From the NCBI GenBank assembly GCA_001429555.1, contig LMSR01000014.1:180766-244765 (forward strand): 64,000 nt of DNA, read 5' to 3'. The notes under the pieces were generated by a model, which had not been told where the DNA came from, made no database searches, and saw only the letters and a list, made by a program, of their open reading frames with translations. Source of the DNA: Nocardioides sp. Soil797 (lineage in GTDB: Bacteria > Actinomycetota > Actinomycetes > Propionibacteriales > Nocardioidaceae). Position numbers and translations under genes: made by a program. Below are positions 27,697-35,618 of the stretch, piece after piece (the stretch's first letter is position 1; each line of letters starts with the position of its first letter).

Positions 27697-27794
27697 GAGG
27701 CGAGTCTCTCATCATGGGAAAGTCGTCTCGGATCGTGAACAGATGCTGGAAGTCGGCTGCGCGACGCCGCATCCCGGCGTACATTCATCGCATC

Positions 27795-27839
27795 ATGCGG
27801 AACGTGCTCGTACTCATTCACTGCCGCGGCGAGGCCTGA
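27795..27839 (+). CDS. leuB leader peptide (BCAA attenuator peptide)
   Basis: A 14-codon ORF MRNVLVLIHCRGEA (TGA at 27837) with five consecutive branched-chain codons, Val-Leu-Val-Leu-Ile, including the rare GTA and ATT. A TACATT box at 27780-27785 would place the transcript start within a few bases of the ATG, so the peptide may be translated leaderless. A terminator-like hairpin follows directly. It resembles the ilvB leader peptide in size and in having Cys-Arg after the hydrophobic run. Confidence 0.65.
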   Translation: MRNVLVLIHCRGEA

Positions 27840-27840
27840 C

Positions 27841-27885
27841 AGAAGGCCACCTCGCCGTGGCGAGTGGTGATTGATCGGGCCTTCT
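27841..27885 (+). promoter_or_regulatory. leuB attenuator hairpin
   Basis: Arms AGAAGGCC (27841-27848) and GGCCTTCT (27878-27885) enclose an inner CTCGCC-GT-GGCGAG stem and are followed by TCAC. The T tract is weaker than in the ilvB and cimA attenuators. It starts two bases after the leader stop codon, where ribosome position would affect folding. Confidence 0.55.
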
Positions 27886-28065
27886 TCACATCTGAAGACG
27901 CCCCGCGGCGGAATCGCCAGCAGTTGAGCGCGATCCGCAATCTCTGGTCCTGATGGACCACCCCGCCCCACGCGATCCGTGGGTCCGGTCTCCGTCTCCC
28001 CGTCGCGGGGCGTTGTCTGCCCAACCAGCAACGCACTCGCAACCGGAACCGAACGGAGAAAACCG
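27886..28065 (+). promoter_or_regulatory. Untranslated region before the leuB unit with two small hairpins
   Basis: Between the attenuator and the 41-aa gene lie the inverted repeats GGTCC-TGAT-GGACC (about 27945-27958), CCCACG-CGATC-CGTGGG and CCCCG-TCG-CGGGG. They could be part of the leader fold or a second control element; no known riboswitch was recognised. Confidence 0.35.
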
Positions 28066-28191
28066 ATGTATGACATGTACCCCGAGTGGGGCCCGGCCAG
28101 CCACAACCCCGAGAACCCGCGCAGCGCCGAGGCCGTCCAGGCCGCTCTTGACCTGCGAGACAACGGCGGCCCCCGCCCCGACGACAACTAG
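28066..28191 (+). CDS. Small conserved-looking protein (41 aa) upstream of leuB
   Basis: ATG at 28066 with GGAG 7 bp upstream. The 41-residue product ([18 protein letters not shown] at the N-terminus, then a short predicted helix [14 protein letters not shown] and an acidic tail) is hydrophilic and acidic, with no signal peptide or Cys. It ends 10 bp before leuB, so the two are co-translated. The good ribosome site and amphipathic composition support a real gene. I do not recognise a function; it is not a leader peptide, as it has few branched-chain codons. Confidence 0.6.
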   Translation: MYDMYPEWGPASHNPENPRSAEAVQAALDLRDNGGPRPDDN

Positions 28192-28201
28192 ATTTCAGGT
28201 C

Positions 28202-29320
28202 ATGACCAACAACTCCTCCCCGTCCGGTGACCTGTCCGGTGACCTGTCCGGTGACCTGTCCGGTTGCAAGCTCGCCGTCATCCCTGGCGACGGCATCGGA
28301 CCCGAAGTCACTGCCGAGGCCCTCAAGGTCCTCGAGGTGGCGGCGCCCGCCAACGTGAAGTTCGAGCAGACCCAGTACGACCTGGGCGCCGAGCGCTACC
28401 TCGCCACCCGCGAGGTCCTTCCCGAGGGTGTGTTGGAGGAGATCCGCGAGCACGATGCGATCCTGCTCGGGGCCGTGGGCGGCAAGCCGAACGACCCGAA
28501 CCTGCCTCCCGGCATCCTCGAGCGAGGACTTCTGCTCAAGCTCCGCTTCGAGCTCGACCACTACGTCAACCTCCGCCCCTCCCGGATCTTCCCCGGCGTC
28601 ACCTCGCCGCTCTCCGAAGCCGTCATCGGTGGTGGAGAGGTCGACTTCGTCGTCGTCCGCGAAGGCACCGAGGGCCCCTACACCGGCAACGGCGGCGCTC
28701 TGCGCGTCGGTACGCCGGCCGAGGTCGCCACCGAGGTCAGCGTGAACACCGCGTTCGGTGTGGAGCGCGTCATCCGCGACGCCTTCGCCCGGGCCCAGCG
28801 CCGTCCGCGCCAGAAGCTCACCCTGGTCCACAAGACCAACGTGCTGGTCAATGCCGGCTCCGTCTGGTGGCGCCTGTTCGAGTCGGTCGGTGCCGAGTTC
28901 CCCGAGGTCACCACCGACTACATGCACATCGATGCGGCGATGATCCACATGACCACCGACCCCACCCGGTTCGACGTGATCGTCACCGACAACCTCTTCG
29001 GTGACATCATCACCGACCTGGCCGCTGCCATCACCGGCGGCATCGGGCTCGCGGCGTCCGGCAACATCAACCCGGACCGCACCGCGCCCTCCATGTTCGA
29101 GCCAGTCCACGGCTCCGCGCCCGACATCGCCGGACAGCAGTTGGCCGACCCGACCGCAGCGATCCTGTCGGCGTCCCTCCTGCTCGACCACCTCGGCCTC
29201 ACCGACGCGGCAACCGCGATCGAGACCGCAGTGCTGGCCGACCTGTCCGAGCGCGCGGCCGGCACCACCCGCCGTACGGCGGAGATCGGCGACGCCATCG
29301 CCGCACGAGTAGCCGGCTGA
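28202..29320 (+). CDS. leuB: 3-isopropylmalate dehydrogenase
   Basis: A 372-residue enzyme that oxidatively decarboxylates 3-isopropylmalate with NAD+ in leucine synthesis. Seen: GDGIGPEV near the N-terminus, the substrate-binding [12 protein letters not shown] region, VREGTEGPY, the KTNVL lysine region, and metal-binding [15 protein letters not shown]. The N-terminus carries an extra SGDL triplet repeat (residues 8-19), encoded by a 12-bp tandem repeat at about 28223-28258, ahead of the normal family start ([10 protein letters not shown]). A perfect hairpin terminates the gene. It lies just downstream of the leader peptide, attenuator and 41-aa gene. Confidence 0.96.
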   Translation: MTNNSSPSGDLSGDLSGDLSGCKLAVIPGDGIGPEVTAEALKVLEVAAPANVKFEQTQYDLGAERYLATREVLPEGVLEEIREHDAILLGAVGGKPNDPNLPPGILERGLLLKLRFELDHYVNLRPSRIFPGVTSPLSEAVIGGGEVDFVVVREGTEGPYTGNGGALRVGTPAEVATEVSVNTAFGVERVIRDAFARAQRRPRQKLTLVHKTNVLVNAGSVWWRLFESVGAEFPEVTTDYMHIDAAMIHMTTDPTRFDVIVTDNLFGDIITDLAAAITGGIGLAASGNINPDRTAPSMFEPVHGSAPDIAGQQLADPTAAILSASLLLDHLGLTDAATAIETAVLADLSERAAGTTRRTAEIGDAIAARVAG

Positions 29321-29341
29321 CCCGCTCGATTCCACCTCGTG

Positions 29342-29375
29342 GATGCCGGGCACGTTCTTCGACGTGCCCGGCATC
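29342..29375 (+). terminator. Hairpin between leuB and ilvE
   Basis: Perfect 13-bp stem GATGCCGGGCACG / CGTGCCCGGCATC with an 8-base loop, starting 22 bp after the leuB stop. There is no T run. It may end or attenuate the leuB transcript before ilvE. Confidence 0.8.
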
Positions 29376-29404
29376 ACTCATTTCACAGAAGGTCAGATAG
29401 TTTG

Positions 29405-30493
29405 ATGTCCATGGAGATCAGCACCACCCTGAGCGAGCAGCCCGTCGACGACACCCGACTGGCCGAGATCCTCGAGAATCCCGGCTTCGGCACCCACTTC
29501 ACCGACCACATGTTCCTGGTCGAGTGGACCCCCGAGAAGGGGTGGCACGACGCGCGCATCACGCCGTACGGCCCGTTGAGCATGGACCCGGCAACGGCGG
29601 TCCTGCACTATGCGCAGGAGACGTTCGAGGGCATGAAGGCCTACCGTCAGCCCGACGGGTCGGTGGCCACGTTCCGGCCCGAGGCCAACGCACAGCGGAT
29701 GGTGCGTTCGTCCGCTCGGCTGGCGTTCCCCGAGCTCCCGGTCGAGGACTTCGTGCAGGCCGTCGACGCGCTGGTCGAGGCCGACGAACGCTGGGTCCCG
29801 GAGGCAGCGGGGGAGAAGAGCCTCTATCTGCGCCCGTTCATGATCGCCACCGAGGTGTTCCTCGGCGTGCGGCCCAGCCAGCACGTGACCTTCCTGGTGA
29901 TCGCCTCCCCGGCCGGGGCCTACTTCAAGGGCGGCATCAAGCCGGTCAGCCTGTGGCTCACGGAGGAATACACCCGTGCCGGACGTGGCGGCATGGGCGC
30001 GGCCAAGACCGGCGGCAACTACGCCAGCTCCCTGGTCGCCCAGCAGGAGGCAAGTGCCCACGGCTGCGACCAGGTCGTGTTCCTCGACGGCCAGGAGGGC
30101 AAGTTCATCGAAGAGCTCGGTGGGATGAACATGTACTTCGTCTACGGTGACGGACGCATCGTCACCCCCGAGACCGGCACCATTCTCGAAGGCATCACCC
30201 GTTCAAGTGTCATCGAGATCGCCGAGGGCCTGGGCCACAAGGTCGAGGAGCGCAAGATCTCCATCGACGAGTGGCGCGACGGCGTGGCCAGTGGTGAGAT
30301 CACCGAGATCTTCGCCTGCGGCACGGCCGCGGTGATCACCCCGGTGGGGAGCCTCAAGTGGGACGGCGGCGAGGCACCCTCCCCGACCGCCGACGCGGGG
30401 GGAGAGCTGACCATGAAGATCCGGCAGGCGCTGGTCGACATCCAGTACGGGCGCGCCGAGGACGCCCACGGCTGGATGCACCGCATCGGCTGA
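29405..30493 (+). CDS. ilvE: Branched-chain amino acid aminotransferase
   Basis: A 362-residue fold-type IV PLP enzyme that transaminates the 2-oxo acids of leucine, valine and isoleucine with glutamate. Conserved features are ETFEGMKAYR (residues about 75-84), LYLRPFMIATE, the active-site Lys in AAKTGGNYASSLVAQ, and GGMNMYFVYGDGRIVTPETGTILEGITR. The length matches actinobacterial type II BCATs. The ATG at 29405 (MSMEISTTL) follows GAAGG. Two direct copies of ACTCGCCGTACGGC (30496 and 30518) sit just past the stop. Confidence 0.96.
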   Translation: MSMEISTTLSEQPVDDTRLAEILENPGFGTHFTDHMFLVEWTPEKGWHDARITPYGPLSMDPATAVLHYAQETFEGMKAYRQPDGSVATFRPEANAQRMVRSSARLAFPELPVEDFVQAVDALVEADERWVPEAAGEKSLYLRPFMIATEVFLGVRPSQHVTFLVIASPAGAYFKGGIKPVSLWLTEEYTRAGRGGMGAAKTGGNYASSLVAQQEASAHGCDQVVFLDGQEGKFIEELGGMNMYFVYGDGRIVTPETGTILEGITRSSVIEIAEGLGHKVEERKISIDEWRDGVASGEITEIFACGTAAVITPVGSLKWDGGEAPSPTADAGGELTMKIRQALVDIQYGRAEDAHGWMHRIG

Positions 30494-30573
30494 GCACTCG
30501 CCGTACGGCGGCCACTCACTCGCCGTACGGCCGCACTTGTGCGGTGGTGTTGACGGATTTCGGCGTCACAGGG

Positions 30574-30602
30574 CGTGTTGAGCGACCGTAACCCCGCGTT
30601 AC
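30574..30602. promoter_or_regulatory. 29-bp motif shared with the efeU promoter, copy 2
   Basis: CGTGTTGAGCGACC followed by GTAACCCCGCGTTAC, including the perfect dyad GTAAC-CCCGC-GTTAC. It is 64 bp upstream of the kinase start; copy 1 is 54 bp upstream of efeU. A -10 box TAACCT lies at 30654-30659, 6 nt before the GTG. Confidence 0.5.
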
Positions 30603-30665
30603 TCGCCGGGTGGGGTCGGTGCGTTGCACGGGGTTTGGGGTGGAGGATCCGGGTAACCTCACGAC

Positions 30666-32303
30666 GTGACGACCACGGCCGGCGAGAACCCGGGGCAGCA
30701 AGCGCCTCTTGGGATGCGTGTGGGTGACTACACGTTGCTCGCGCGCATCGGCGAGGGCGGCATGGGTGTGGTGCACCTCGCCCAGAAGCCCGGCGGGAAG
30801 CGGGTCGCGCTCAAGGTCCTGCGGCCCCATGTGGTGGGCGATGACGAGGCACGCGCCCGTCTGGCCCGTGAGGTCAGCTCCCTGTCGCGGGTTCGCAGTC
30901 CCCGAGTGGGCGAGATCGTCGACTCCGATCCGTGGGGTCCGATCCCGTTCGTGGCCACGCGTTACGTCCCGGGGCTGCCACTCAACGCCCACGTCCGCGA
31001 GGAAGGCCCACTGCACGGAGCAGACCTGGTCTGGTTCGCCAAGGGCTTGCTCGAGGCACTGCGCGCGGTGCACCAGGTCGGCGTGCTCCACCGCGACATC
31101 AAGCCCTCCAACGTCCTGATGGAGGGCCGCAACCCCGTCCTGATCGACTTCGGCCTGGCCCGGTCTGCCGAGGACGCGAACATCACCCGCACCGGCTGGC
31201 TGCTGGGCACGCCCGGCTACCTGGCTCCCGAGATCCTCTACGGCCACCCGCCGGAGGAGGCCGCCGACATCCACTCCTGGGCCGCGACCGTCGCCTTCGC
31301 CGGCACCGGGCGGCCGCCCTTCGGTGCCGGCCCGTCGGTCGCGGTCATGGACCGGGTACGGCGCGGCGAGCACGACCTGTCGGGTCTTGACCCCGAGTTG
31401 GCGCCGCTGATCGCGGCAGCCCTCGCCCCTGAGCCCTCCGCGCGGCCCGGGGCGGTCCACCTCCTGCAGGCACTGGACGGCCGGGCGCCGCAGTCACGTC
31501 CCCGAGTCACCGAGCCTCCCACCATGCCGCTCGAGGGGTTCGACGCCGCGAGCCAGCAGGCACTCGATGCGGCCGCACCACCCACTCGTCGCCTCGATGA
31601 GCCCGTCAACAGACCGGATCTGCTGCCCCCCGCCGGCCAGACCCAGGCGGCCCCGCCCGGTCCCGCACCGATGCGTGAGCCCTATCAGCAACCGGCGCCA
31701 CCTGCCCCACTCCCGCGAACCCGATGGACCGAACACCTGCGTCGGTGGGTCCTGGGTGCCGCACTGCTCGGCGCGGTGGCTGCGGGCGTCGTGCTCGCTC
31801 CCTACGTCACCGCCGGCATCGTCGCGGCCTTGACCTTGGTACTGCGCAGCCTGTCGCTCTCGAGCAGTGCTGCTCGCTCTCGTCGTGAGGCCCGCGGCTC
31901 GAGGTGGTACGACGGGCTGGTCAACGTGCTCGCGGCACCCTGGCACTTCGTCGTGTCCCTGCCGGGAACCGTGATGTTGCTGGCATGGACCGCTCTCATC
32001 GTTGCCTGTGTGGGCCTGGTCCTGGTCGCGATCGGCATCGACGACCTGCTGGTCCTCGGCGCCAGCGGGTTGACGCTGGGCATCTTCCACTGGGTGGGCC
32101 CGGGCAGCTCACGCCTCCGCTCGCCCGTGCGTGGAGTCGGGCTGCCGTTGGCCCGCCGGGCGATGCCATGGGCGATCGGCACGCTCCTGCTGCTGGCAGC
32201 TGCCGCTGCGATGCTCTGGGTCGCTGAGGGGGCAGGCCCTTCGTGGTTCCCGCTGGATGACTCCCCATGGGGTGCGCACACGTGGCTGGGGCGCCACGTC
32301 TGA
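30666..32303 (+). CDS. Transmembrane serine/threonine protein kinase (Hanks type)
   Basis: A 545-residue kinase. The glycine loop is IGEGGMGVVH, the ATP lysine is in VALKVLRP, the catalytic loop is HRDIKPSNVLM, and the Mg loop is DFGLARS; the activation segment holds TRTGWLLGTPGYLAPE. The kinase domain covers residues 20-275. A Pro-rich linker is followed by several hydrophobic segments (about 360-395, 430-470 and 500-520), so the C-terminal half is multi-pass rather than a single anchor with PASTA repeats. GTG start, probably leaderless (TAACCT 6 nt upstream). Targets unknown. Its stop is followed by a long inverted repeat shared with the convergent MerR gene. Confidence 0.92.
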   Translation: MTTTAGENPGQQAPLGMRVGDYTLLARIGEGGMGVVHLAQKPGGKRVALKVLRPHVVGDDEARARLAREVSSLSRVRSPRVGEIVDSDPWGPIPFVATRYVPGLPLNAHVREEGPLHGADLVWFAKGLLEALRAVHQVGVLHRDIKPSNVLMEGRNPVLIDFGLARSAEDANITRTGWLLGTPGYLAPEILYGHPPEEAADIHSWAATVAFAGTGRPPFGAGPSVAVMDRVRRGEHDLSGLDPELAPLIAAALAPEPSARPGAVHLLQALDGRAPQSRPRVTEPPTMPLEGFDAASQQALDAAAPPTRRLDEPVNRPDLLPPAGQTQAAPPGPAPMREPYQQPAPPAPLPRTRWTEHLRRWVLGAALLGAVAAGVVLAPYVTAGIVAALTLVLRSLSLSSSAARSRREARGSRWYDGLVNVLAAPWHFVVSLPGTVMLLAWTALIVACVGLVLVAIGIDDLLVLGASGLTLGIFHWVGPGSSRLRSPVRGVGLPLARRAMPWAIGTLLLLAAAAAMLWVAEGAGPSWFPLDDSPWGAHTWLGRHV

Positions 32304-32315
32304 ATGAGAGGTGAG

Positions 32316-32397
32316 GCGACCACGCCAACATGCACAACGGCTTGATCTGGGCTCGAATCTGGCGGATTCGGACCGTTGTGCATGTTCGTGTGGTCGC
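32316..32397. repeat. Long inverted repeat between convergent kinase and merR genes
   Basis: Arms of 25 bp, 32316-32340 (GCGACCACGCCAACATGCAC...) and 32373-32397, are complementary at all but about two positions, with a 32-bp spacer. There is no T run. Placed between two stop codons, it probably works as a bidirectional terminator. Confidence 0.8.
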
Positions 32398-32407
32398 TGG
32401 TGCGGCC

Positions 32408-33049
32408 TCAGGCGTTGGACACCGAGACCCGTTGGCCCGGCACCTTGCCCTTGTTGACGGCGGCCACGTGTTCGCCGGCCAGCCGGCGCAGGGCCGCGAA
32501 GATCGGGTCGAGCAGCACCTGTGAGGCAGCCACCATCAAGGGGCGCTCCTCGTCGGGCAGCCCATCGAGCTCGGCGCGGTCCCTGCGGGCCACGTGCGCG
32601 GCTGCCTCTGCATAGACCGCGAGCCGGGCCCGATCGACGGTGATGCCGACGGTGCGAGCGGCCTGCATCGACCGCGTGAGGGCTGGCAGGTGCGGAGAGT
32701 CGGGCGCGATGTGCCAGCCCATCTCGCGCAACGCCTCGGCGTCGTCGCGACACTCGTCGGCGGTGAGGTCATCGGGTCCGGCGATCGCTGCCTGCACCAG
32801 GGCGACGTGTGCGTCGGGGTCACCGACTGGCAGGTCGACGGCATCCAGGATCTGTTGGATCTCGGCGAGGGAGAGACGTCCGGAGCCGAGCATGGCGCGG
32901 ATCAGGCGGAGTCGGGCCAGGTGGGTCTCGTCGTACAGCGCCTGCGTGGCGCTCGTGGCCAGCCCCGGGTGCAGGAGGCCCGAGCGAAGGTAGAACTTGA
33001 CGGTGCCGACGGGCAGCCCGGCGCGCTCACTGAGCTTGCTGATCCGCAT
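32408..33049 (-). CDS. MerR family transcriptional regulator
   Basis: A 213-residue MerR regulator. The N-terminal winged helix MRISKLSERAGLPVGTVKFYLRSGLL (residues 1-26) and the YDETHLARLRLIRAM wing/linker are typical. The C-terminal part (about 90-213) is a helical effector domain without the Cys ligands of metal-sensing MerR proteins, so a metal signal is unlikely. Targets unknown. It is divergent from the cimA leader, with 136 bp between, and convergent with the kinase gene. Confidence 0.85.
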   Translation of the reverse strand: MRISKLSERAGLPVGTVKFYLRSGLLHPGLATSATQALYDETHLARLRLIRAMLGSGRLSLAEIQQILDAVDLPVGDPDAHVALVQAAIAGPDDLTADECRDDAEALREMGWHIAPDSPHLPALTRSMQAARTVGITVDRARLAVYAEAAAHVARRDRAELDGLPDEERPLMVAASQVLLDPIFAALRRLAGEHVAAVNKGKVPGQRVSVSNA

Positions 33050-33185
33050 GGAGGTTCCTTCGCGATGATCCTGTGATCGAACTGCGCCAGCCTAGGTCCG
33101 ATGCCCCGGTTCGCGCAGGGGAATGAGCAGGGTCGCATCGCGAGACATCGGCATCTGCTGCCCGACTTCGTGTCACACTGGCGCG

Positions 33186-33215
33186 GTGACACAGAACACC
33201 ATCATTATCGTCTAG
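33186..33215 (+). CDS. cimA leader peptide (Ile/Val attenuator peptide)
   Basis: A 9-codon GTG ORF, MTQNTIIIV, ending with TAG at 33213. Four consecutive regulatory codons, Ile-Ile-Ile-Val (ATC ATT ATC GTC), precede the stop. A strong hairpin begins at the last base of the stop codon, and a terminator with seven T follows. Isoleucine codons fit control of citramalate synthase, which feeds isoleucine synthesis. Confidence 0.75.
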   Translation: MTQNTIIIV

Positions 33216-33267
33216 CGCGTCGGGAAGTTCCCGACGCGCAACCTCTCGATCTCCGGGAGGTTTTTTT
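33215..33267 (+). promoter_or_regulatory. cimA attenuator (hairpin plus intrinsic terminator)
   Basis: The first hairpin, 33215-33239, has arms GCGCGTCGGGAA / TTCCCGACGCGC with almost no loop. A second stem, AACCTC / GAGGTT (33240-33262), is followed by a T7 run (33261-33267). The terminator is 33 bp before cimA. The ribosome on the leader stop codon would cover the first hairpin. Confidence 0.75.
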
Positions 33268-33299
33268 GTTGCCCGAACCGACCGACGAAGCGAGATGAC

Positions 33300-34880
33300 A
33301 TGGATCTCCAAGGGCCATTTCACGTCTACGACACCACGATGCGCGACGGCGCCCAGCAGGAGGGGTTGAACCTCTCCGTCGCTGACAAGCTGACCATCGC
33401 CGGGCTGCTCGACGAGCTCGGCGTCGGTTTCATCGAGGGCGGTTGGCCGGGCGCGAACCCGAAGGACACCGAGTTCTTCCGTCGGGCTGCCGGTGAGCTC
33501 TCCCTGCAGAATGCGCGACTGGCGGCCTTCGGCGCGACCCGCAAGGCAGGCACGGCGGCCGCTGACGACCCGCAGGTCGCGGCGCTGCGGGAGAGCCGGG
33601 CGCCCTACGTCACGCTCGTCGCCAAGTCGCACACGCGCCACGTCGAGCTGGCCCTGCGCACCACGCTGGAGGAGAACCTGGCGATGGTGCGCGACACGGT
33701 CTCGCACCTGAGCTCCGAGGGCCAGAAGGTCTTCCTGGACGCCGAGCACTTCTTCGACGGCTTCCGCCTCGACCGTTCCTATGCCCTCGAGGTCCTGCGC
33801 ACGGCGTACGACGCGGGCGCCGACGTGGTTGCGCTGTGCGACACCAACGGCGGCATGCTGCCGCACTGGGTCGGCGAGATCGTGGCCGACGTGATCGCGG
33901 AGACCGGCGGCCGCGTCGGCATCCACGCCCACAACGACACGGGTTGTGCGGTGGCCAACTCGATCGCGGCCGTGCAGGCCGGGGCCACCCACGTGCAGGG
34001 CTGCATGAACGGTTACGGAGAGCGCACCGGCAACGCCGATCTGGTCACCGTGGTCGCCAACCTCGAGCTCAAGCTCGGCCTGCAAGTCCTCCCGGAGAAG
34101 GCACTGGCCGAGTCGACGCGGATCGCGCACGCGGTCGCCGACATCACCAACTTCCCGCCCGCTTCGCGCCAGCCGTACGTCGGCACGTCGGCCTTCGCAC
34201 ACAAGGCCGGGTTGCACGCCTCGGCGATCAAGGTCGACCCGAACCTCTATCAGCACCTCGACCCGGTCGAGGTCGGCAACGACATGCGGCTGCTGGTCTC
34301 CGACATGGCCGGCCGGGCGTCGATCGAGCTCAAGGGCAAGCAGCTCGGCTACGACCTCTCCGGTGACAAGGACCTGGTCACCCGCCTGACCGCTCGGGTG
34401 AAGGAGCTGGAGTCGCGCGGCTTCACCTTCGAGGCCGCTGACGCCTCCTTCGAGCTGCTCCTGGTCGAGGAGGCGGAGGGTGCGCGACCGTCGTACTTCG
34501 ACGTGGAGTCGTGGCGGGTCATCACCGAGACGACACCCGATGACGAGGCCGCCTCGGAGGCGACCGTGAAGCTGCGGGCAGGGGGAGAGCGGTTCGTGGT
34601 GACCGGGGAGGGCAACGGCCCGGTCAACGCGCTCGACCACGCGCTGCGGCAGGCGATCGGCCAGGCCTATCCCGAGGTCGCGAAGTTCGAGCTGATCGAC
34701 TACAAGGTGCGCATCTTCGACCAGGGGCACGGCACTGACGCGACAACGCGGGTGCTGATCGAGACCAGTGACGGTGAGTCGTCCTGGGTGACCGTCGGCG
34801 TCGGGCACAACGTGATCGAGGCGTCGTGGGGTGCGTTGGTCGACGGGCTGACCTTCGGCCTGCGGCGCCACCACGTCTGA
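33300..34880 (+). CDS. cimA: Citramalate synthase
   Basis: A 526-residue member of the 2-isopropylmalate/homocitrate/citramalate synthase family. The catalytic TIM barrel has YDTTMRDGAQQEG (residues about 9-21), with the metal-binding HAHNDTG motif near residue 210. The C-terminal part holds the regulatory domain (GNGPVNALDHALRQAIGQAYPEV ... GVGHNVIEASWGALVDGL). Sequence pattern and length are those of the CimA-type group, which condenses pyruvate and acetyl-CoA to make isoleucine without threonine, rather than leuA. The Ile-rich leader supports this. The ATG at 33300 begins the family N-terminus. Exact substrate is inferred. Confidence 0.85.
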   Translation: MDLQGPFHVYDTTMRDGAQQEGLNLSVADKLTIAGLLDELGVGFIEGGWPGANPKDTEFFRRAAGELSLQNARLAAFGATRKAGTAAADDPQVAALRESRAPYVTLVAKSHTRHVELALRTTLEENLAMVRDTVSHLSSEGQKVFLDAEHFFDGFRLDRSYALEVLRTAYDAGADVVALCDTNGGMLPHWVGEIVADVIAETGGRVGIHAHNDTGCAVANSIAAVQAGATHVQGCMNGYGERTGNADLVTVVANLELKLGLQVLPEKALAESTRIAHAVADITNFPPASRQPYVGTSAFAHKAGLHASAIKVDPNLYQHLDPVEVGNDMRLLVSDMAGRASIELKGKQLGYDLSGDKDLVTRLTARVKELESRGFTFEAADASFELLLVEEAEGARPSYFDVESWRVITETTPDDEAASEATVKLRAGGERFVVTGEGNGPVNALDHALRQAIGQAYPEVAKFELIDYKVRIFDQGHGTDATTRVLIETSDGESSWVTVGVGHNVIEASWGALVDGLTFGLRRHHV

Positions 34881-34915
34881 GCGATCGTCGCATTGGCGGT
34901 GAACGGCCCACCCAA

Positions 34916-35521
34916 CTAGGTGGTCCGGCCCGCAACCACCCGTCGTACGACGTCCTCCCAGGCGGCCGCGATGCGGTCGACCGCGAGGTGCTCGACCTCG
35001 ACCTGCTGACGCAGCACGACCACCTCGAGCGGAGCCAGCAGTGCGCTGGCGAGCAGGGGCAGGTCGCCGGACACGCGGAGCTCGGTCAGCAGGTGGCGCA
35101 CGTGCATCGCGATGAAGGAGTACGCCGCGTAGTTGCGCGCCTGGGCGCCACCGGCGGCGGCGATCAGCTCGGCGTGGGCGAGGGTCAGCTCCATGCGGGA
35201 GCGTCCGAAGGCCAGCAGTCGCTCGAGAGGGGGCGCTCCGGGGCCGAGCGGTGGCGGGCCACCCATCACGGCGCCCTGCCACTCGGCCTCGGCGTGGTTG
35301 AGCACAGCGCCCATCAGCCCGGCGCGGCTCTCGTAGCGACGGAACACAGTGGCCTTGCCGACTCCTGCGGCCTCAGCCACGTCGTCCATGGTGGTGCCGC
35401 ACACGCCGCGTTCGCCGACCAGCCGCAGCGCGGCGTGCAGCACGGCGTCGCGGTTGCGCGCAGCGTCGCGGCGCTCCGGGGCCGGGTCGTCGGCCAGGGG
35501 GAGGAATGTGGGCGGCGTCAC
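34916..35521 (-). CDS. TetR family transcriptional regulator
   Basis: A 201-residue TetR regulator with an N-terminal helix-turn-helix (RDAVLHAALRLVGERGVCGTTMDDVAEAAGVGKATVFRRYESRAGLM, residues about 23-70) and a divergent ligand-binding domain. It faces an NADPH-dependent FMN reductase gene across about 97 bp that contains a clear palindrome, so it very likely represses that gene and itself. The start codon is GTG. The ligand is unknown; quinones or electrophiles would fit the neighbour. Confidence 0.88.
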   Translation of the reverse strand: MTPPTFLPLADDPAPERRDAARNRDAVLHAALRLVGERGVCGTTMDDVAEAAGVGKATVFRRYESRAGLMGAVLNHAEAEWQGAVMGGPPPLGPGAPPLERLLAFGRSRMELTLAHAELIAAAGGAQARNYAAYSFIAMHVRHLLTELRVSGDLPLLASALLAPLEVVVLRQQVEVEHLAVDRIAAAWEDVVRRVVAGRTT

Positions 35522-35547
35522 GAGATCAACCCTAGGTCATCGGAATG

Positions 35548-35568
35548 AAACCGGACCGTGGTCCGTTT
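35548..35568. promoter_or_regulatory. TetR operator of the FMN reductase pair
   Basis: Perfect palindrome CGGACC-GT-GGTCCG at 35552-35565, extended by AAAC and TTT, midway between the divergent TetR and reductase genes. It resembles operators of TetR regulators paired with oxidoreductases in actinobacteria. Confidence 0.6.
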
Positions 35569-35618
35569 GCACCTGCAGACAAGCACGATCCCCCTGACCT
35601 CTCCCGAAGGAGAACCCC

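Noticed and set aside
33027..35282. 751-codon minus-strand frame opposite cimA
   Set aside because: Antisense to a certain gene and crosses the leader and terminator.
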